A DNA stretch of 64,000 bases from Metabacillus_B sp050107715 (GTDB lineage: Bacteria > Bacillota > Bacilli > Bacillales > Bacillaceae), in NCBI RefSeq assembly GCF_050107715.1, contig NZ_JBNILN010000004.1:1-64000 (forward strand), read 5' to 3'. The position numbers and the translations under genes are program-made. The notes beneath the pieces were generated by a model that was given only the letters and a program-made list of their open reading frames with translations, did no database searches and had not been told where the DNA came from. Shown piece by piece: positions 59,483 to 64,000 of the stretch (its first letter is position 1; the number at the start of each line of letters is the position of its first letter).

Positions 59483-59704
59483 CTACTTCAACTGTTGATT
59501 GTTCATCGCCTTCATCATTTGGTTGATTTTCTTCTGGGACGGTTTCATTCCCATCTGCATCATCATCATCCGTAGCATATTTTCATTAATTGGCGGATTC
59601 TTTTTCAAATAGCTCATCATGTATCTGCGAGCGATAAAGAAACCCAGCGCCACGCCGCCCAAAAGAGCAACTATAATCAGTGTAATGCCGAGCCATAAAG
59701 CCAT
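59483..59704 (-). CDS. yneF: YneF, UPF0154 membrane protein
   Basis: 73 residues: ALWLGITLIIVALLGGVALGFFIARRYMM then KNPPINENMLRMMMMQMGMKPSQKKINQMMKAM. One transmembrane helix and a Met-rich conserved tail, as in UPF0154 of Bacillus. Function unknown; same neighbours as B. subtilis yneF. Confidence 0.92.
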   Translation of the reverse strand: MALWLGITLIIVALLGGVALGFFIARRYMMSYLKKNPPINENMLRMMMMQMGMKPSQKKINQMMKAMNNQQLK

Positions 59705-59789
59705 GGTAGTTCCTCCTTCAAGTTCTCTCGTTTACAGTCTACTAAACCCTCGGCAATTATACAATAATTCCTGCCTAATTTCTGCTTTT

Positions 59790-60236
59790 TTAGACAAATT
59801 TTCTTTCCGATATCGGGTTTAGCCAGCCATATCTTCTTGATTGAAAGTCCATTGCGAGAAAACAGGGATTCATTTTACGGAGAATTTCAAAAAATATAGT
59901 CTCAGCTTCAAAGCTGCCCTGGGCATCAATTTCCAGATACCTCTCTTTAATCAGAAGGGTAGCCTGTCCAGGATCGCCATTTAACACGATTCTGTGCAAG
60001 TCTCCAAGCTGCCTGTACCCCTTTCTCATCATTAAAAATCCGTTCAGCAGCTGATGAATCGATTTTGAAGGAATAGGCTTCGATATATACTCAACCTGCT
60101 GTTTAAGCAATGAGTAACGCTCATCATGTATGCTTGTCCAATGATACGTGCGAATTAGATCAAAAATTTTTGATTCCTTGCCAAAATAATGACTTGCAAT
60201 CTCCTCTTCCATAAAATACACATAGTAATGCCTCAA
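59790..60236 (-). CDS. sirA: SirA, sporulation inhibitor of replication (YneE)
   Basis: 148 residues, starting MRHYYVYFMEEEIASHYFGK with WLNPISERKF near the C terminus. SirA binds DnaA domain I to stop new replication rounds after entry into sporulation. Position between yneF and tkt matches B. subtilis. It is probably Spo0A-controlled, although no 0A box was confirmed. GGAGGGATTACC precedes the start. Confidence 0.88.
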   Translation of the reverse strand: MRHYYVYFMEEEIASHYFGKESKIFDLIRTYHWTSIHDERYSLLKQQVEYISKPIPSKSIHQLLNGFLMMRKGYRQLGDLHRIVLNGDPGQATLLIKERYLEIDAQGSFEAETIFFEILRKMNPCFLAMDFQSRRYGWLNPISERKFV

Positions 60237-60350
60237 TGGTAATCCCTCCTAAGCCGATGCCGCCCTTTTACTCATTATAACGGGATGGATGGAGTGAAGA
60301 GTGTCTTAATACGGAGAGAGGAACCACTAATTATGTCGAATAGAGATAAA

Positions 60351-60382
60351 AGAAGAGCCGGTATAATGCCGGCTCCTCTTCT
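60351..60382 (-). terminator. Terminator downstream of tkt
   Basis: AGAAGAGCCGG / CCGGCTCCTCTTCT around TATAATG-type loop, with T-rich sequence after it on the minus strand. Confidence 0.75.
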
Positions 60383-60410
60383 CCTCTAATTGATCAGCTC
60401 TGTTAACTTG

Positions 60411-60478
60411 ACTGTTGATTGCAGCTTGAAGGCGAGCGGCAAGGTTCCTCCCAGGTTGCCTTCCGTTCCAGTCAACAG
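60411..60478. repeat. Interspersed repeat downstream of tkt
   Basis: CTGTTGATTGCAGC (60412-60425) and CAGTCAACAG (60469-60478) ends around GC-rich inverted GGCAAGG/CC..TTGCC. Followed by GTGTGAAAAC as in the 54765 copy. Confidence 0.62.
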
Positions 60479-60508
60479 GTGTGAAAACGAACACTCGATC
60501 AATAAATC

Positions 60509-62518
60509 CTATTTATTCAGTAACGCTTTGACTCTCGCTGCTACATTCTCAGAGGTGAATCCAAATTCTTTCATAATTGTGCTGCCAGGTGCTGATGCCC
60601 CAAAACGATTGATTCCAAGTACATCCCCTTCATCTCCTGTGTAACGTTCCCAGCCAAGCGGAGACGCAACCTCGATAGCAAGACGCTTTTTAACTTCTTT
60701 TGGAAGAACGGAGCGTTTGTATTCTTCTGATTGCTCTTCAAACCTTTTCCAGGATGGCATGCTGACAACTGAAGCGTGGATGCCCTCCTGCAAAAGTGCT
60801 TTCTGAGCTTCTACCGCTAGACCAACCTCAGATCCTGAAGCCAGCAGAAGCACATCTGCCTGCTCTTTATCGGCAGGAGAAACGATGTAAGCTCCTTTTT
60901 CCACTCCTGAAGCAGCAAGTTCTGCAGAATGCTCCAGCGTCGGAAGATCCTGTCTTGAAAGGACAAGAGCCGTTGGACTTGATTCTGATGTTACTGCCAG
61001 TTTCCAGGCCGCAGCTACTTCGTTGCCATCTGCGGGTCTGATAACATCAAGGTTTGGCATGGCGCGCAGAGAAGCGAGCTGTTCAATCGGCTCATGCGTT
61101 GGGCCGTCTTCCCCAACGGCAATGCTGTCGTGTGTAAAGACAAAGGTCACAGGAAGGTTCATAAGCGCAGCAAGACGAATAGCCGGACGCAGGTAATCAG
61201 AGAATACGAAGAATGTTCCTCCGAAAACCTTTAGGCCGCCATGCAGAGTCATGCCATTAAGAGCAGCACCCATTGAGAATTCCCTGACACCGAACCAGAT
61301 GTTGCGTCCGCTGTAGTTATCCGCCGTGAAGTCCTCTACATTTTTAATTGTTGTCTTATTTGAACCTGCAAGGTCAGCAGAGCCTCCAAACAGGTAAGGC
61401 ACATTTTTGGCTATCGCATTAAGCACTTCTCCTGAAGAAGCTCTGGAAGCGAGTCCTGCACCTGTCTCATAGACAGGAATATCCGCGTCCCATCCTTCAG
61501 GAAGCTCGCCGTGGATGGCCCTTGTCAGCTCTTCTGCAAGCTCAGGATACTCTTTTTTATAATCCTCAAAAAGTTCATTCCACTCTTGCTCAGCCTGAGC
61601 CCCATGGTCTTTAATGGTTTTGCTGAAATGTTCATACACTTCATCCGGTACATGGAAATCCTTTTCGAAAGTCCACTTGTATGCTTCTTTTGTAAGCTTC
61701 GTTTCCTCTGCTCCGAGCGGTGCACCGTGTACCCCTGATGTTCCTGCACGGTTTGGAGAACCAAAGCCGATTGTCGTTTTTACTTCGATGAGAGTCGGCT
61801 GATCTTCGTTCTTTTTGGCTTCTTCAATAGCCCGGCCTATTTCATCCGTATCATTTCCATCCTCTACACGCAGAACCTGCCAGCCCATCGCCTCAAAGCG
61901 CTGCTGGACGTTTTCGCTGAAAGAGCGGTCAAGATCCCCGTCAAGAGAGATATCATTGGAATCATAAAGAACAATTAACCTGCCAAGCTTTAAGTGGCCG
62001 GCAAATGACGAAGCTTCAGAAGAGATTCCTTCCATTAAATCTCCGTCTCCGCAAACGGCAAATGTATGATGGTCTACGATGTTGTATGAACCTCTGTTAT
62101 ATGTATGAGCAAGGTGCCGTTCAGCCATTGCCATGCCGACAGCCATTCCAATTCCCTGTCCAAGCGGACCAGTCGTTGCGTCAACTCCCGGAGTGTGCCC
62201 GAATTCAGGATGTCCCGGAGTTTTGCTGTCCCACTGACGGAATGATTTTAAATCCTCCATGGAAACATCGTATCCGGATAAATGAAGCATGCTGTAAAGA
62301 AGCATAGAGCCATGTCCGGCTGAAAGAACAAACCGGTCACGGTTAAACCAATTTGGGTTGCCGGGGTTTTGCTTCATAAAATCTACCCAAAGCTTATATG
62401 TCATTGGAGCGGAACCCATCGGCATTCCCGGATGCCCTGATTTTGCTTTTTCAATTGCATCAATGGATAACGTACGAATTGTAGCAATGGATAATGAATC
62501 AATAGTAGATAATGTCAT
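60509..62518 (-). CDS. tkt: Transketolase
   Basis: 669 residues. Thiamine diphosphate enzyme of the pentose phosphate pathway. ThDP/Mg2+ motif GDGDLMEGISSEASSFAGHLKLGRLIVLYDSNDISLDGD (about 155-195), GTFFVFSDYLRPAIRLAAL and the transketolase motif GEDGPTHEPIEQLASLRAMPN (about 470). The ATG at 62518 follows AAAGGATGG; an ATG 9 nt upstream is less well placed. Confidence 0.97.
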   Translation of the reverse strand: MTLSTIDSLSIATIRTLSIDAIEKAKSGHPGMPMGSAPMTYKLWVDFMKQNPGNPNWFNRDRFVLSAGHGSMLLYSMLHLSGYDVSMEDLKSFRQWDSKTPGHPEFGHTPGVDATTGPLGQGIGMAVGMAMAERHLAHTYNRGSYNIVDHHTFAVCGDGDLMEGISSEASSFAGHLKLGRLIVLYDSNDISLDGDLDRSFSENVQQRFEAMGWQVLRVEDGNDTDEIGRAIEEAKKNEDQPTLIEVKTTIGFGSPNRAGTSGVHGAPLGAEETKLTKEAYKWTFEKDFHVPDEVYEHFSKTIKDHGAQAEQEWNELFEDYKKEYPELAEELTRAIHGELPEGWDADIPVYETGAGLASRASSGEVLNAIAKNVPYLFGGSADLAGSNKTTIKNVEDFTADNYSGRNIWFGVREFSMGAALNGMTLHGGLKVFGGTFFVFSDYLRPAIRLAALMNLPVTFVFTHDSIAVGEDGPTHEPIEQLASLRAMPNLDVIRPADGNEVAAAWKLAVTSESSPTALVLSRQDLPTLEHSAELAASGVEKGAYIVSPADKEQADVLLLASGSEVGLAVEAQKALLQEGIHASVVSMPSWKRFEEQSEEYKRSVLPKEVKKRLAIEVASPLGWERYTGDEGDVLGINRFGASAPGSTIMKEFGFTSENVAARVKALLNK

Positions 62519-62580
62519 AATAACCATCCTTTCGTGAACAATTTACCCTCTTATCATATCCGTAGAAAAGAAAATGTACA

Positions 62581-62613
62581 ACCAATAGGCCTGTTAATTT
62601 CAACAGGCCCTGG
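62581..62613. terminator. Hairpin between ynzC and tkt
   Basis: GGCCTGTT / AACAGGCC with loop AATTTC and outer ACCA/TGGT pairing; no long T run. Possible weak terminator of the yneA-yneB-ynzC transcript. Confidence 0.6.
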
Positions 62614-62844
62614 TTAATGCAATCCTTTATTCTTTTCATTTTTCAATTTTTGTGGAGTTACATCATTTCCCTCAGGGTCTACAACCGTTACACTTTTCAG
62701 CGTGTTCTTCATAGAACCCCTAAAAGCACGGAGATACTCTTCACGGAGTCTCTTTTGTTCAAGAAGCTCCTTTTCCGTAAGCCCCTCGGATTTGGACTTT
62801 CTTGAAAGAGCATTGATTCTGTCGATTTTTTCTTTAGAAAGCAT
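62614..62844 (-). CDS. ynzC: YnzC, DUF896 protein
   Basis: 76 residues: LSKEKIDRINALSRKSKSEG, LTEKELLEQKRLREEYLRAF and SMKNTLKSVTVVDPEGNDVTP. Two-helix hairpin DUF896 family; in B. subtilis part of the SOS-controlled yneA-yneB-ynzC operon. Role unknown. Confidence 0.93.
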   Translation of the reverse strand: MLSKEKIDRINALSRKSKSEGLTEKELLEQKRLREEYLRAFRGSMKNTLKSVTVVDPEGNDVTPQKLKNEKNKGLH

Positions 62845-62953
62845 ATTGATTCTCCTTTATAAACCGGCTCTGCCAAAAGCAAAGTTCCTGCATCAAAACT
62901 AAAGTTAGTAGTGACATCGTACAAAATATATGAGAAAAAGGCAAACAAACAGA

Positions 62954-63616
62954 TTAGTTCTCCTGTTCGGCTGCCTTTGTTTCTTCCGTATACTCCTGGT
63001 ATCGCCGATGAACGGTTGCTTTTGAAACGGAATATCCAAATCCTCTAAGGGTAGCGGCAATTTCTGCAAAGGTGAGTTTGCTTGCCCTAAGACGGATAAT
63101 ATCCTCGATAGGAACATCTATTTTGTCTTTCCTTCCGCCTGAGGAGAGATCTGTCAGGTTTTCCTGGGGACGGTAGCCATTTTCTACTGCACGCTTCATT
63201 CCCCGTTTAATCTTTAAATTATGTATTTTCCTTTGGTACTCCTCTACAATACCCACTATTTCAAGGACCATTGAATCCGCTTCAGAAAGCTGGTGCTCTC
63301 CCTGATGTGAAATCGTAAATACTTTAGCCTTTTCTTTATACAGAAAATGAAGGATGGCCATTCTGGCACTGCCCCTCCCAAGCCTTGTCTCATCCTGAAT
63401 GAGTATCGCCTCTGCTTCTCTTTTTTTCACCGCATCAAGAAGGGTAAGGATCCCCTCTCTCTCTATTTCATAGCCGCTGGCTTTCTCCATGATGGTCTGC
63501 ACCGGTTCCATCCCGTGCTCTTCTGCAAGCGAGGAGAGTTCTTCCTTTTGCCTCTGCAGCGATGTCTCCTGTTCTGCCTTATCTGTGCTCACCCTGCAGT
63601 AAATTATCGCTTTCAA
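62954..63616 (-). CDS. yneB: YneB, serine recombinase (resolvase type)
   Basis: 220 residues. Catalytic serine in AIIYCRVSTDKAEQETSLQRQ (Ser10), LIQDETRLGRGSARM with the conserved arginines, long E helix, and a C-terminal HTH (LTFAEIAATLRGFGYSVSKATVHRRYQEY). Conserved chromosomal gene of the SOS operon rather than a recent mobile element. Ends 110 nt before ynzC on the minus strand. Confidence 0.93.
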   Translation of the reverse strand: MKAIIYCRVSTDKAEQETSLQRQKEELSSLAEEHGMEPVQTIMEKASGYEIEREGILTLLDAVKKREAEAILIQDETRLGRGSARMAILHFLYKEKAKVFTISHQGEHQLSEADSMVLEIVGIVEEYQRKIHNLKIKRGMKRAVENGYRPQENLTDLSSGGRKDKIDVPIEDIIRLRASKLTFAEIAATLRGFGYSVSKATVHRRYQEYTEETKAAEQEN

Positions 63617-63624
63617 ACAACCAC

Positions 63625-63945
63625 CTACTCTTCTGAAGCTATCATCTTCGCATCTATTTTATACACTTCTTCTTTTTTAACCGGTATATACAGCTCTTCG
63701 CCAGGTTTAATGACGAGGGAAGTCATCCTGTTCTCCTTGTTGACCCACTCCACGAATTCAGTACTTGTAAGATCATGTCTGCCTTTGAGCTCTTCCGCAA
63801 GATCCCACAGCGTATCGCCTTCACGGATTTCTATTTTAGCATATTTTTCAAGCAGGCTGCTGTTCCCTTTATCAGCGGCTGCGTATAAAATTCCTCCAAC
63901 AAGAAGTGCGAAAACAGAAATGTAAGCAAATGTAATTTTAGACAT
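63625..63945 (-). CDS. yneA: YneA, SOS cell-division suppressor
   Basis: 106 residues. N-terminal transmembrane segment (ITFAYISVFALLVGGILYAA), then a LysM domain (IEIREGDTLWDLAEELKGRHDLTSTEFVEWVNKENRMTSLVIKPGEELYIP). YneA delays division during DNA damage. It is the first gene of the operon, 8 nt before yneB, preceded by TGGAGGGA. The promoter region with a LexA-like box follows at the window end. Confidence 0.93.
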   Translation of the reverse strand: MSKITFAYISVFALLVGGILYAAADKGNSSLLEKYAKIEIREGDTLWDLAEELKGRHDLTSTEFVEWVNKENRMTSLVIKPGEELYIPVKKEEVYKIDAKMIASEE

Positions 63946-63957
63946 TTGAATCCCTCC

Positions 63958-63971
63958 AGAATGTTTGTTCG
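63958..63971 (-). promoter_or_regulatory. Candidate LexA box upstream of yneA
   Basis: On the minus strand CGAACAAACATTCT partly matches the Bacillus SOS box CGAACRNRYGTTCG. TATAAT-like sequence at 63987-63994 is present on both strands, and a further CGAAC half begins at 63996, cut by the window edge. The divergent gene is expected to be lexA. Confidence 0.55.
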
Positions 63972-64000
63972 TATTTTGATAAATTCATTATAATCCGAAC

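Overview
The window looks like the chromosome of an endospore-forming Bacillaceae member (Bacillus or Metabacillus type). The reasons are the small acid-soluble spore proteins SspN, SspO, SspP and Tlp, a CotM-like coat protein, SirA, a Spo0E-like phosphatase, HutP-type attenuation, and a right half that follows the Bacillus subtilis yneA to parC gene order almost gene by gene. No rRNA, tRNA or CRISPR array was seen.

Layout. 1-161: right end of an IS200/IS605-type element with an omega-RNA-like fold, inserted in a murP-type PTS gene. 162-6509: cell-wall recycling genes. The murP remnant is followed by a frameshifted mupG, then intact secreted AmiE, NagZ and NamZ. 6822-6950: an array of GTCGATAT-like boxes every 20-21 bp. 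7206-13395: complete hutPHUIG histidine-degradation operon with its HutP-dependent terminator. 13426-20165: amino-acid permease, then a probable sugar-acid module (enolase-superfamily enzyme, aldehyde dehydrogenase, iron alcohol dehydrogenase, divergent AraC regulator). 20202-24523: reactive-sulfur operon (CstR repressor, DsrE, TusA-rhodanese, rhodanese-persulfide dioxygenase, TusA, TauE exporter, OsmC) with five similar candidate operators. 24571-27528: SatP acetate transporter, DedA protein, two VOC proteins. 27.9-31.7 kb: AT-rich accessory stretch made largely of broken genes, including a frameshifted membrane-anchored Mrr-type nuclease. 31.7-35.7 kb: FetAB, an AGCS symporter and small membrane or secreted proteins.

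35.9-64.0 kb: conserved backbone. parC, parE, yneT and plsY are followed by an insertion relative to B. subtilis (a CapA-like protein, liaIHFSR, and a sortase with its LPxTG-like substrate). Then come yneR, yneQ, yneP, tlp, sspN, an FbpB-like gene, yneN, citB, sspO, sspP, cotM, a GerP-like gene, yneK, ccdC, ccdB, ccdA, ynzD, yneF, sirA, tkt, ynzC, yneB and yneA. The window stops in the presumed lexA-yneA intergenic region.

The least explained signals are: the 20-bp-phased GTCGATAT array; a 21-bp motif found upstream of three minus-strand operon heads (liaI, the sortase-substrate operon, yneP); the sspN leader hairpin that buries the ribosome-binding site; a LiaF reading frame whose best start is ATT; a sortase with a lipobox; and the IS605 right end whose presumed guide comes from the gene it interrupted. 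All calls rest on reading the sequence and remembered family features; no database search was run.
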